Assembly: GCF_021404305.1 (NCBI RefSeq)
Contig: NZ_JABFTX010000002.1
Span: 496,001-560,000 of the forward strand
DNA length: 64,000 nt
Direction: 5' to 3'
Source of the DNA: Billgrantia ethanolica
Lineage (GTDB): Bacteria; Pseudomonadota; Gammaproteobacteria; Pseudomonadales; Halomonadaceae
Position numbers and translations under genes: made by a program. The notes under the pieces were generated by a model, which worked only from the letters and a program-made list of their open reading frames with translations, made no database searches and was not told the DNA's origin. Of this stretch, positions 48,355 to 56,855 are shown one piece after another. How positions within the stretch are numbered: the first letter of the stretch is position 1; the number at the start of each line of letters is the position of its first letter.

Positions 48355-49334
48355 GACTGGGTTCCCGAGGTGATCTTCACTCCCCAGGGGAAGCGGCCCA
48401 CGTCGATGCTCTTGATCACTTCCAGCTTGTCCACATCGATCACCGAGACGTCGCCGCTCACCCCGTTGGTGGTCAGCAGTGTCTTCTCGTCGGGGCTGAG
48501 CGCTACCTGCCACACCCGGGCGCCTACCAGCAGGTAGTCGAGCACCTCGAAGGTCTGAGCATCCACCACGGCGATATGATTGGCCGGACCCAGGGCGACG
48601 AAGGCGTAGCGGCCGTCGGAGGTGAGCTGGATGCCCACCGGCTGGACCCGGTCCTGATTCACCCCGGGAATGCGGAAGTCGATGGTGTGGATCTCCTCGA
48701 GACTCTCCACGTCGATGATGTGCACGGTACCGCCGATTTCCGCCGAGGCCCACAGCAGGGCGTCGTCGCGGGTGAACTCCACGTGGCGCGGGCGGGAGCC
48801 GATCACGATGTTCTTCTCGATCTCGAAGGTCTCGGTGTTGATCCAGTGCAGCATGTTGGAGGTCTCGCTGGTGTTCACCGCCCAGCGGCCGTCGTGGCTC
48901 ACCCCCATGCCCTCGGGCTCGATACCGACCTCGATCTGAGCCAGCACGCGCTTGGTTTCCACGTCGAGCACGGTGACCAGGGCATCATCCTCGTTGGCGA
49001 TGTAGAGGTGGCGGCCGTTGGGGTGCAGGGCGAACTGCTCCGGATCCTCGCCGGAGGGCAGGGTGTCGATTACCTTGCGCGTGGCCAGATCGACCACCTG
49101 GACGGTATCGTCATCGCTGGCACAGACGTAGAGCAGGCTCTCGTCGGGGGAGAGCAGAATGCCGCGCGGGCGCTGGCCGACGGGGAAGGTGTCCACCACC
49201 TCCAGAGTGGCCATGTCGATCACCGAGATGGTGTGATCGCGCTCGTTGGAGACGTAGGCCAGGCTCTGGGCCCACAGCGGTGTGGAGAGCCCCAGGGTCA
49301 GGCAGAAGGCGGCTAGGCGAGTGGCGATTTTCAT
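48351..49334 (-). CDS. Secreted YVTN beta-propeller protein, PQQ-associated
   Basis: The 327-residue periplasmic protein has a signal peptide (about 1-22) and about seven repeats of the YVTN type, for example LAYVSNERDHTISVIDMATL, LLYVCASDDDTVQVVDLATR and HLYIANEDDALVTVLDVETK. Such proteins are a standard part of the PQQ-linked ABC cluster. It may bind a ligand or scaffold; there is no catalytic signature. It lies between the substrate-binding protein gene (31 bp) and the ATPase gene. Confidence 0.9.
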   Translation of the reverse strand: MKIATRLAAFCLTLGLSTPLWAQSLAYVSNERDHTISVIDMATLEVVDTFPVGQRPRGILLSPDESLLYVCASDDDTVQVVDLATRKVIDTLPSGEDPEQFALHPNGRHLYIANEDDALVTVLDVETKRVLAQIEVGIEPEGMGVSHDGRWAVNTSETSNMLHWINTETFEIEKNIVIGSRPRHVEFTRDDALLWASAEIGGTVHIIDVESLEEIHTIDFRIPGVNQDRVQPVGIQLTSDGRYAFVALGPANHIAVVDAQTFEVLDYLLVGARVWQVALSPDEKTLLTTNGVSGDVSVIDVDKLEVIKSIDVGRFPWGVKITSGTQS

Positions 49335-49365
49335 GTCGATTCCTCGGTGCGGTCAGGGAGGGGGC

Positions 49366-50562
49366 TCAGTCGGTCAGGCGACAGCGACTTTCCGGACGGT
49401 CATAGCCCAGGGTGTCGAGCTCGGTATGCTGGTGAAGAAAGCCCTCGAACGGAGCCATGGCCACCAGGCTGTTGGGGTGGGCCAGCGGCACCGGCTGGCG
49501 CAGTTGACCGTTCCAGTCGCGGAAGCTCAGCGGCCGGCCCTTGAAGGCGGCCAGCTCGAAGTCGTCGCCGAGCAGGTAGTCGCGCAGGGTCTGCATGTCG
49601 TCGCTGCCGGTGCGCGTCACGGCTTCCCCCACGGCGCGTATCGCCGCCCAGGCGGCATAGTCGGTACTGGTCATGTCACGTTCGGCCTGTTTGGCAAAGC
49701 GGTTCTGCAGCTGGGCGGCCCCCCACGCCTCGATGGCCGGGTGCCAGGCATCCGGCGCCATGCCCTGGGTGCCTACCACCGGCCTGGGCAGCCAGGTGTT
49801 GAAGGGCACGAAGTCGCCGAAGTCGTTGCGCTCGTCGGCCACCACCACCACGTCGTAGTCGGGCCCCTGGGTGAACAGCGGCAGCTCGGCGGAGGCGTTG
49901 CGGCGCATGTCGGCCTCGAAGGTCCACTCCTTGTCGGTGACCACGTTCAAGGCGAACTTCTGCGCCGAGCGGCGGAAGGCCTCGGCCCAGGCCCGGTCGT
50001 CGTCGGTCGTTCCGCTGATCAGAAACACCGAGCGCCAGCGGCGCACGTTCAACCACTGGGCCAGGGCATCGGTGAGCATGGCGTGGCTGGGGACGGTGTG
50101 CAGCAGATAGGGGGAGCACTCGTCGAGGCGCAGCGAGACGTCACGCGCGCCGGCATTGAACAGCAGGGCGCGCTCACCGCCGATCTCGCTCGCCTTGCGC
50201 AGGGTCGTCGCCGGCACGTTCAGCACGATCAACTCGATGTCGGCGTCGAGCATGGCGGCCAGCGCTTCCAGCAGGGCGTCCTCACTGCCCAGGATGGCGC
50301 TCTCGAGTTGATAGTGCTGGCCGAGAAAGCGGCCGGTACTCAGGTTGTCGCTGATCGCCAGCTGCGCCCCCTGCAGGCCGGCGTCTTCGGGCTCGGGGGT
50401 CAGCCGGGCCAGCGCTGGGCCGCGGTCGGGCTGCCACTGCAGGTAGCCGAAACGCACCTCGAGCGTATCGGCCTGGGCCAGGGGGGCGAGCAGGCAGGTG
50501 GCGAGGAATACGCCGCCGGCCAGGCAACGGCTAAGCGGGGACTCTTTCATAATCGGCTTCAT
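49366..50562 (-). CDS. PQQ-associated ABC substrate-binding protein (Leu/Ile/Val-type fold)
   Basis: The 398-residue secreted protein starts with a signal peptide (LAGGVFLATCLLAPLAQA) and shows a periplasmic type-1 fold: VRFGYLQWQPDRGPAL, DAGLQGAQLAISDN, WRSVFLISGTTDDDRAWAEAF, DYDVVVVADERNDFGDFVP. Its relatives are found next to the PQQ-linked ABC exporter genes rather than amino-acid importer genes. AGGAG 7 nt before 50562 supports the start. It is the second gene of a leftward operon that begins with the cupredoxin-like gene. Confidence 0.88.
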   Translation of the reverse strand: MKPIMKESPLSRCLAGGVFLATCLLAPLAQADTLEVRFGYLQWQPDRGPALARLTPEPEDAGLQGAQLAISDNLSTGRFLGQHYQLESAILGSEDALLEALAAMLDADIELIVLNVPATTLRKASEIGGERALLFNAGARDVSLRLDECSPYLLHTVPSHAMLTDALAQWLNVRRWRSVFLISGTTDDDRAWAEAFRRSAQKFALNVVTDKEWTFEADMRRNASAELPLFTQGPDYDVVVVADERNDFGDFVPFNTWLPRPVVGTQGMAPDAWHPAIEAWGAAQLQNRFAKQAERDMTSTDYAAWAAIRAVGEAVTRTGSDDMQTLRDYLLGDDFELAAFKGRPLSFRDWNGQLRQPVPLAHPNSLVAMAPFEGFLHQHTELDTLGYDRPESRCRLTD

Positions 50563-50594
50563 GATCGGCTCCTGAGGGGCAGTGGAAGGTCAGG

Positions 50595-51065
50595 TCACTG
50601 CACGATGAAGGTGCCGGTCACACCGCGCTCTTCCAGGCCGGCACAGGCCCATTCGTAGGTGCCAGGGCGAATGGGTACGAAGAACAGCTCCGCCTCGCCC
50701 TCCCGCTCGAACTCCAGCTCGGTGAGGGTGGGCGCCTTGATCTCGACGTTGCCCACCTCGATCTTGCGCAGCCAGGCGTTCTTGAAGAAGCCGGGCGCCA
50801 CCCAGGCGCACTCCTGCATGCCGGTGGCTTCGATCACCAGGCGGTAGGACTGCCCGGTCTCCATGTGATGTTCGCGTACCGATACGCCGAGCATGCTCTC
50901 GCCGGTGCCGATCACCAGGCGCTCCAGGCGTTCGGGGCGGTTGGCGAGATCCCCGGCCGCCAGGGCCAGGGTCGAGGAGAGGCCCAGGGCCGCAGCGAGT
51001 AGAGCCAGGCCGGCGTGACGGTGGGTGGGGCGTGCGACCGGTAAGGTGAGAGTGGCGTCAGTCAT
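50595..51065 (-). CDS. Secreted cupredoxin-like protein
   Basis: The 156-residue protein has an N-terminal signal segment (ALLAAALGLSSTLALAA) and a cupredoxin-like beta-sandwich: QSYRLVIEATGMQECAWVAP, ELFFVPIRPGTYEWACAGLE. A Cys is placed like a type-1 copper ligand in YEWACAGL, but the usual downstream His and Met are not obvious, so copper binding is doubtful. It leads the leftward operon and is divergent from pedF. The start at 51065 is the likeliest; an upstream in-frame ATG at 51086 lacks a ribosome site. Confidence 0.75.
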   Translation of the reverse strand: MTDATLTLPVARPTHRHAGLALLAAALGLSSTLALAAGDLANRPERLERLVIGTGESMLGVSVREHHMETGQSYRLVIEATGMQECAWVAPGFFKNAWLRKIEVGNVEIKAPTLTELEFEREGEAELFFVPIRPGTYEWACAGLEERGVTGTFIVQ

Positions 51066-51376
51066 GTTCGTTGTCCTTGTTGTCATGAAGAGTTGTCGTG
51101 ATGAGCGCTGTCGTGATGTGCGTTTGCGTGACGTGAGGGGTGAGAAGCAGTTCAGCACTTCGCCCGGTATCGGCCCATGACACCATGGGGCCCTTGCGCT
51201 CCTCCCAAGGGCGTAAGACGGGAGCAGGGCGGGAAAAGCGAACTACGACCAAGGAAGGAGGGGTAAGGGGCAGAAAGTGGCGATGCGGCTGCGCTGCGTT
51301 GTGACCAGACTCGACTCAGCTAGTCATCACCAGCCAGTCACCACACCGGTCTGTCTCCACAACAACAGGTGCCCCC
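51066..51376. other. Divergent regulatory region cupredoxin/pedF
   Basis: These 311 bp hold no gene and must contain promoters for both the leftward ABC operon and rightward pedF. A GCGTAAGAC string at 51211-51219 resembles the TCGTAAG-type motif upstream of other genes of this locus. I cannot place promoters with confidence. Confidence 0.5.
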
Positions 51377-51838
51377 ATGAACCGCATGCCTTTTTCCGCT
51401 CTCTCTTCCGCCGCGTTTTCTACCCGACGCCTTGCCGGCGTGGCGCTGCTGGCGCTGTCGCTGGGCGCCGCCAGCGCTGCCCTGGGCCATGGCGACGTCA
51501 CGCCCCAGGAGGTCGACACCAAGGGATTGCCCGACCTGGGCGAGGCGCCGCTGATGGAAAACCCCTTCCGGCCTGGCAACCAGCACGCTGACCTACACGA
51601 CGAGGCGGTTGCGGTCGGCGAGCGCGGTTACGCCGGCAACTGCGCCGTCTGTCACGGCATCCAGGCCATGTCGGGCGGCCTGACCCCCGATCTGCGCAAC
51701 CTCGAGGAGTGGGACGACGAGTTCTATCTGCAGCGCGTGGTCAACGGCACCGAGCGGGGGATGCCGTCGTTCAAGTCCAACCTCGATCAGACCGCCATCT
51801 GGGCGATCAAGACCTATATCGAATCGGTGACCCCCTGA
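51377..51838 (+). CDS. pedF: Cytochrome c550 PedF
   Basis: PedF takes electrons from periplasmic quinoprotein alcohol dehydrogenases. The 153-residue precursor has a signal peptide (about 1-37, LLALSLGAASAALG), the haem site C89-A-V-C92-H93 and a likely axial Met in GTERGMPSFKSNL. The HGDVTPQEVDTKGLPDLG start of the mature protein is typical of this cytochrome family. It begins the rightward series pedF, binding protein, SoxYZ-like, metallohydrolase. Confidence 0.92.
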   Translation: MNRMPFSALSSAAFSTRRLAGVALLALSLGAASAALGHGDVTPQEVDTKGLPDLGEAPLMENPFRPGNQHADLHDEAVAVGERGYAGNCAVCHGIQAMSGGLTPDLRNLEEWDDEFYLQRVVNGTERGMPSFKSNLDQTAIWAIKTYIESVTP

Positions 51839-51880
51839 GGGGCGCCCGCCGACCGATTTCCCGGGAAGGAGGAGCGCATC

Positions 51881-52873
51881 ATGGGCAAGCGCAACTGGAT
51901 CAGCGTCCTGGCGGCGTCCGGCTGGCTGCTGCTGGCACCGCCAAGCGGTGCGGGCGAACTCTCGGCGGCAGCACTCGAAACCGCCCACGAGGTGACGCGA
52001 AGCCAAGCCAGCGCCGAGCTGCTGCGGCGCCCTGCGCTGCGCGATCTGGATGAGGTCCTGGCATCGGGGCACATCAACATCGGGCTCTACCAGGACTTTC
52101 CCCCTTACGCCTATCGCGACGAGCAGGGAGAGGCGCGCGGTATCGATGCCGAGATCGGTCGGGCCATTGCCGCCGGGCTGGGCGTGGAGTTCCGGCCTTT
52201 CTGGATCAAGCCAGGCAGCAGCCTGGGGCGGGATCTTGGCAACAGTGTCTCCCGCGGCCACTATCTGCGCCCCACTCAGGTGGCCGACGTGATGATGCGG
52301 GTGCCCTACGACCGCGACTTCTCCTACATGCGCGACTCCACCGGCGAGTACATCAACAAGAGCGTGGTGATGTTCGGCCCCTATCAGCGTGAGCAGTGGG
52401 ACATCGCCTACGATGCCGGCCGGCTCGAGGGCGAGGTCACCCTGGGCAGCTTCCGCCAACAGCGCATCGGCGCGGAGTACGACACCCTGCCGGCCACTTA
52501 TCTAACGGCCACCATGGGCGGCCAGCTGCGCGATGGCGTACGCCATTACCGCGATGTGGGAGATGCCTTCGCCGCCATGGCCCGCGGCGAGGTGGCCGGG
52601 GTCATGGCCATGCGCGGCGAGCTCGAACATTATCTGGCGCAGTATCCGCAGCATGATTTCCACCTCGCCGAGGCGGTGTTCCCGGGCATCTCCCGCCAGC
52701 AATGGGACATCGGCATGGCGGTGCGCGAAAGCCACCGCCAACTGGGCTATGCCGTCGAGGCGATCGTCGACCGCGCGCTGCGCGAGGGCCGCCTGGGCGA
52801 CATCTTCCAGGCCCATGCACTGGTCTACCGCATGCCCGACTTCTACGCCGAGATACTCGGCCAGACGGAGTGA
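51881..52873 (+). CDS. Quinoprotein dehydrogenase-associated periplasmic binding protein
   Basis: The 330-residue secreted protein has a signal peptide (about 1-24) and a SBP_bac_3-type fold (DEVLASGHINIGLYQDFPPYAY, GIDAEIGRAIAAGLGVEFRP, DVMMRVPYDRDFSYM). Homologues such as XoxJ/MoxJ and the binding protein of the ped cluster neighbour PQQ dehydrogenases without a matching ABC permease. They are thought to help activate the enzyme. Ligand and role remain unproven. It is 42 bp after pedF. Confidence 0.88.
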   Translation: MGKRNWISVLAASGWLLLAPPSGAGELSAAALETAHEVTRSQASAELLRRPALRDLDEVLASGHINIGLYQDFPPYAYRDEQGEARGIDAEIGRAIAAGLGVEFRPFWIKPGSSLGRDLGNSVSRGHYLRPTQVADVMMRVPYDRDFSYMRDSTGEYINKSVVMFGPYQREQWDIAYDAGRLEGEVTLGSFRQQRIGAEYDTLPATYLTATMGGQLRDGVRHYRDVGDAFAAMARGEVAGVMAMRGELEHYLAQYPQHDFHLAEAVFPGISRQQWDIGMAVRESHRQLGYAVEAIVDRALREGRLGDIFQAHALVYRMPDFYAEILGQTE

Positions 52874-52878
52874 CGGCG

Positions 52879-53682
52879 ATGCCCCGCTTGCTACCCGAAT
52901 CGCGCCGCTGCGTCTGGCTGCTGGCCCTGGCCTGGCTGACGGTCACGCCTGTGGCAGCCGAGGTGCCGGAGGATCCCTTCCGCTCACCGATGTGGGACTA
53001 CAACCTGGCCCGCTACCTGGGCGAGGGGGCCGAGATCCGCCACAGCGACACGGTGGTGCTCAAGGTGCCGCCCTTTGCCGAGGATGCCACCCAGGTGCCG
53101 CTGACCGTCGATCTGTCGGCGTTTCCCCATGCCGTCCAGGAGGTGATTACTTGGGTGGATCTCAATCCGGTGCCGCACCTCTTCACCCTGCGCCCAGAGG
53201 CGGCCGACATCCGCACGGTGGCGCTCAATTTCCGCATTCAGCAGGCGTCCACCGTGCGTGCCGCAGTGCGTGACGACCAGGGCATCTGGCACATCGGCAG
53301 CATTCACGTCGAGGCCGCTGGTGGCGGGTGCACGGCGCCCAGCGTCACCGCCAGCAACCCCGACTGGGCGAACAGCTTCGGCCAGGTGCGCGGCGCCCTG
53401 TTCTCGCCGGCCGGGGGCATGGCCGGCAGCCGGCTCAAGGCCCAGGTCATGCATCCCATGGACTCCGGCATGGTGGCCAATATTCCCCGCTTCAATATCG
53501 AGAGCGTGGAGCTTCGGCACGCAGCGAGCCGGCAGCGCCTGGCCAGCATGACGCTGTCGGAGTCGGCCTCGGAGAACCCGCTGTTCGTCTTCGACCTGGA
53601 GCACGACAACGAGCCGGCCGGCATCGTCCTGCTGCTGCGCGACAATGGCGGCAACCTCATCGAAAGCCATTTGGGGGGATGA
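52879..53682 (+). CDS. Quinoprotein dehydrogenase-associated SoxYZ-like carrier
   Basis: This second fused SoxY-SoxZ protein of the window has 267 residues. The signal peptide spans about 1-27; the SoxY-like part ends in HVEAAGGGCTAPS, with Cys151 preceded by three Gly, close to the canonical swinging-arm Cys. The SoxZ-like part covers about 165-267. Such proteins occur with quinoprotein dehydrogenases and metallohydrolases in a presumed relay system of unknown chemistry. It starts 5 bp after the binding-protein gene and runs directly into the hydrolase gene. Confidence 0.9.
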   Translation: MPRLLPESRRCVWLLALAWLTVTPVAAEVPEDPFRSPMWDYNLARYLGEGAEIRHSDTVVLKVPPFAEDATQVPLTVDLSAFPHAVQEVITWVDLNPVPHLFTLRPEAADIRTVALNFRIQQASTVRAAVRDDQGIWHIGSIHVEAAGGGCTAPSVTASNPDWANSFGQVRGALFSPAGGMAGSRLKAQVMHPMDSGMVANIPRFNIESVELRHAASRQRLASMTLSESASENPLFVFDLEHDNEPAGIVLLLRDNGGNLIESHLGG

Positions 53683-53684
53683 GC

Positions 53685-54629
53685 ATGCGCCAGCTATTGC
53701 TGTTGCTGGGCTGTCTGCTGATGGGGCATTTCCCCGCCCTGGCCGATGCCTATCGCTACCATCTCGAGCCGCTGGAGATCGCTCCGGGTGTGTGGGTCTT
53801 CGAAGGCGCCAGGGAGGATTTTGCCCGCACCAATGGCGGCAATATCGTCAATGCCGCCTTCCTCATCACCGAGGAAGGGGTGATCGTGTTCGACACCGGG
53901 CCATCGCGTCGCTATGGCGAGCAGATGCGCGAAGCGATAGAGGCGGTGACCGCGCTGCCCATCACCCATGTGTTTCTCTCGCATCACCATCCCGACCATG
54001 TGTTCGGCAACCAGGCCTTCGATGCCGACAACCTCCACGCCCTGGAGGGAACGACTCGGCGTCTTGCCGAGCAGGGCGACGACTTCGCGGACAATCTCTA
54101 CCGCGCACTGGGCGACTGGATGCGTGGTACCGAGGTCGTGCTGCCCACGCAAGCGGTGACACCCGGACGTGTGATGATCGGCAGCCGGGAGATCGAACTG
54201 ATCGCCATGAGCGGGCATTCGGGCGCCGATATGGTGCTGTTGGATCATACGGCCGGTGTGCTGTTGGCCGCCGACATGGTGTTTTACCAACGCGCCCCGA
54301 CCACGCCGCACACACCGGGGATCGACGTCTGGCGTGAGGAGCTGCGTACGCTGGAAGCGCTCGATTTCCGCTATCTGGTGCCCGGTCACGGGCCGGTGGT
54401 GGAGGGAACGGCCCCCTTCGAGCAGATGCACGACTATCTCGCCTGGCTGGACGACACCCTGCGCAGTGCCGCCGGCGCCGGCATGACCGCAAGCGAGGTC
54501 ATGGCACTGCCGATTCCCGAACGATTCGATGAAATTGCCGTGGCTCGCCACGAGCTGATGCGCAGCGTGGTGCACCTCTACGGGCGCTATGAGCTGGAGG
54601 CTCTCGAACTGATTTCCGAAGGAGGATGA
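53685..54629 (+). CDS. Quinoprotein relay system zinc metallohydrolase
   Basis: The 314-residue periplasmic protein is SoxH-like. The signal peptide is LLLLLGCLLMGHFPALA, and the metallo-beta-lactamase signature HHHPDH sits in VFLSHHHPDHVFGNQAF; later metal ligands are in MSGHSGADMVLLD and LVPGHGPVVEG. I choose the ATG at 53685 because a GGGGGG stretch lies 6 nt upstream; the ATG at 53679 overlaps the SoxYZ stop. The T6SS island follows on the opposite strand. Confidence 0.9.
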   Translation: MRQLLLLLGCLLMGHFPALADAYRYHLEPLEIAPGVWVFEGAREDFARTNGGNIVNAAFLITEEGVIVFDTGPSRRYGEQMREAIEAVTALPITHVFLSHHHPDHVFGNQAFDADNLHALEGTTRRLAEQGDDFADNLYRALGDWMRGTEVVLPTQAVTPGRVMIGSREIELIAMSGHSGADMVLLDHTAGVLLAADMVFYQRAPTTPHTPGIDVWREELRTLEALDFRYLVPGHGPVVEGTAPFEQMHDYLAWLDDTLRSAAGAGMTASEVMALPIPERFDEIAVARHELMRSVVHLYGRYELEALELISEGG

Positions 54630-54696
54630 CACCACACCGACCCCGATTCATTGCCGTTTCTTGTCGCGCATGGCTCTTGCCATCCTCCTCATACTA

Positions 54697-55500
54697 TCAG
54701 GTGAGATTTGGGTGGCTTTTTTCACGCCTCCGAAAACGGTCCCGCTTGATCCGGACGCCATCTCGGGGGCGGTGGGGAAACAGCTGACACAAGACTTCCA
54801 AAGGAGCGTTCAGGTTCTCTTGCAAGTGCTGCAGCTCGGCCTTTGACCATCGTTGGGTCGGTGCCCACCGTAGCTTGTAGCGCTTGTTGATAACTGCTCG
54901 CTTGGGCCGGTGTGGAAATAGCTTGGCCAGCTCCTCGGCAGGCAAGTGTCGGTGCTCCTCGAGACGCTGAAGCTCCTCGGCACTCCATCTATCACCTGTA
55001 TCGCCATCACCTTGGGGCACATAGCGCAGGCCTTCTGCCCGAGCCCTAAATTTGATCGCCTCCTCGGTGCGATGTGGCAGTTCCCTTCTTACCTGCGAAG
55101 CGCCGCCTTGAGGAAAGCCGCGTCGTAGAATCGCCAGATCTCGTTCGGTCCAGCGCTCTGCCGAAAAGGCCTTCAGGTCGAATTTCTTGGCCACGTGGCG
55201 GATGGCGATGACGGTACGGTGCGGCAGAAAGCGACGCCGAATCTCCGGTGCCGTGAGTGTGGGAAAGTGTTGAACCACCACGAGCAGCTCTTCCTCGGTC
55301 CAAGGCTGCTTCTCCGTGATCGGGACCGCCCGCTTTTTCAACCCCTGTTTGTGGGCCATGCGCTTGATCGCCGCGGGGGTACGATGAGGAAAGTGGCGTA
55401 CCTGCAGCTCCCACCACGTCATGTCCAGGTAATGGCTCTCAAGCAGAGCTAGTTCACCCTGCGTCCATTCGCGTGAGGCGCCTCGATTACGTTGCCGCAT
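54697..55500 (-). CDS. Five-repeat Myb/SANT-like protein
   Basis: The 267-residue basic protein has no signal peptide or membrane segment. It consists of five tandem helical repeats of about 50 residues. Each begins with Trp-Thr/Ser (W12, W67, W117, W172, W218) plus an acidic/Leu helix, and reaches a conserved Pro-His-Arg (38-40, 93-95, 142-144, 196-198, 242-244) followed by an Ala/Val and a basic helix. The pattern resembles Myb/SANT DNA-binding repeats, where the Trp anchors the first helix. It is last in the VgrG island, downstream of PAAR. It could regulate DNA or be a toxin or antitoxin; I recognise no named family. Confidence 0.8.
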   Translation of the reverse strand: MRQRNRGASREWTQGELALLESHYLDMTWWELQVRHFPHRTPAAIKRMAHKQGLKKRAVPITEKQPWTEEELLVVVQHFPTLTAPEIRRRFLPHRTVIAIRHVAKKFDLKAFSAERWTERDLAILRRGFPQGGASQVRRELPHRTEEAIKFRARAEGLRYVPQGDGDTGDRWSAEELQRLEEHRHLPAEELAKLFPHRPKRAVINKRYKLRWAPTQRWSKAELQHLQENLNAPLEVLCQLFPHRPRDGVRIKRDRFRRREKSHPNLT

Positions 55501-55563
55501 TCGTGCTTCCTCTCTTCTGGACACCTTTGTTGCTCGTCTCACGCAGTCGTTGGGCAGAGACGA

Positions 55564-55827
55564 CTACGGCTGCACCTTTGCCTTGCCCGAGGCGGTGATA
55601 ATCTCACCACCGTGGTCCGTTTTGCAGCCAAGGTAAGCCGTAGGCCTTCCATCGGTGGTGGAGCTGCTCGCCCCTTCGATGATGGTGGCGCCGCAGCCGG
55701 TCTTGTCGCCCACCCGGGCCACGGGCTGGCCCTCGACTTGAGAGGGCGAGCCCGAGACGATTTCCGTTACGCCGTGGCCGGGGATAGGACAGCGATGCAG
55801 ATCGCCTTTTCGTGCAATGGGTTTCAT
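55564..55827 (-). CDS. PAAR-domain T6SS spike tip
   Basis: The 87-residue protein is a minimal PAAR domain: KPIARKGDLHRCPIPGHG, SGSPSQVEGQPVARVGDKTGC, GASSSTTDGRPTAYLG. Candidate zinc ligands include His11, Cys13, His18 and Cys45. It caps the VgrG spike of the type VI secretion system. The ATG overlaps the preceding gene by 4 bp. No effector domain is fused to it. Confidence 0.93.
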   Translation of the reverse strand: MKPIARKGDLHRCPIPGHGVTEIVSGSPSQVEGQPVARVGDKTGCGATIIEGASSSTTDGRPTAYLGCKTDHGGEIITASGKAKVQP

Positions 55828-56855
55828 ATGCCGGTCGCTACATCCGCCACCCGCCATTCGCCATTGCGGGTTTTGTAGAAGACCACCGGGAAGCTGGCAA
55901 AACGCTCGCTGCCAGCAGGGGGATGCTCCCAGAGAATGGGATTGGGACGGATCCGAACTAGACGACCGTTATCCAGAAACTCCAACTGATCTTCCTGCGG
56001 GTTATCACCCCAGTAGAGAGGCTGCAATACCTCACCTCCTGGACCCACCCGCTCGTATCCAGCCAAACCATGTTGAGTGTTTTCGATGAAATCACGAGCG
56101 GAGTTTCTCTCCGTCAGCATATATGCCGTACGCTCCCAGACTGGCTCAACCTCTTGAAAGATCGCCTCTGTATCATTTCTTGAAATCAAACCATGAATAT
56201 GCCGATAGGCATCGCGTAGCTCACGGCGCAGTTCAGGAGTATCCTCCAGCACGACGGCTTCCCGCTCCCAGTGAAAGGCCGGGATGGGATCATCGACGGT
56301 AAAAGTGATGTCCAGACGATAGCCATCAATCGTCTGACCACCACCAAAAATGATGTCATCAAATTCGGAGAGTTGCATGCGACCATTGCTACGCAGGTGC
56401 GGCTGTTCTAGCACACGCTCCTCGCCACTGGCAGTGAGTTCGAGATGTTCGAACCTGCCTTCCGCCTCGTTGTAGCGGATGCGAATAGGGTGAATGCGCT
56501 CCCGCTCCTGGGTCGTCCATTGATAACGCTCGACCGCAATGTCGATCGCCACTCCATCATGTAGGGAATAGAGATACTCTTCGGTACTCGGGTCCTGCCC
56601 GGTAATAGGAGAGAAAAGTAGAGAAAGGGTGTTTTTTCCAGGACGGAGGTTCAAGCCGATATTTGGTGAATAATCTGCATAGGGAACATCGACATTGTCA
56701 CGCACATAAATATCATTGACCCGAAGGGACCAAGCGGATCCCTCGGTGTGAATATAAGCGTTGTATCGATACTCGAAATTGTTAGCCATTGCCGATCCTT
56801 GCCAAACTATCATTGTCAGAAGTGCGATACTCAACAGTCTCAATATGCTTGCCAT
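55824..56855 (-). CDS. Secreted protein of unknown function, T6SS island
   Basis: The 343-residue protein has a clear signal peptide (RLLSIALLTMIVWQGSAMA, cleavage near residue 25) and no other membrane segment. The remainder is mixed alpha/beta with Trp- and Tyr-rich strands (FEYRYNAYIHTEGSAWSLRV; FHWEREAVVLEDTPELRREL). I do not recognise the family. Its start overlaps the stop of the 620-residue gene by 16 bp, and its stop overlaps the PAAR gene, so the three are co-translated. A Sec-exported partner next to a putative T6SS cargo is the usual setting for a periplasmic immunity protein, but direct evidence is lacking. GAGG 7 nt upstream chose the start. Confidence 0.75.
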   Translation of the reverse strand: MASILRLLSIALLTMIVWQGSAMANNFEYRYNAYIHTEGSAWSLRVNDIYVRDNVDVPYADYSPNIGLNLRPGKNTLSLLFSPITGQDPSTEEYLYSLHDGVAIDIAVERYQWTTQERERIHPIRIRYNEAEGRFEHLELTASGEERVLEQPHLRSNGRMQLSEFDDIIFGGGQTIDGYRLDITFTVDDPIPAFHWEREAVVLEDTPELRRELRDAYRHIHGLISRNDTEAIFQEVEPVWERTAYMLTERNSARDFIENTQHGLAGYERVGPGGEVLQPLYWGDNPQEDQLEFLDNGRLVRIRPNPILWEHPPAGSERFASFPVVFYKTRNGEWRVADVATGI

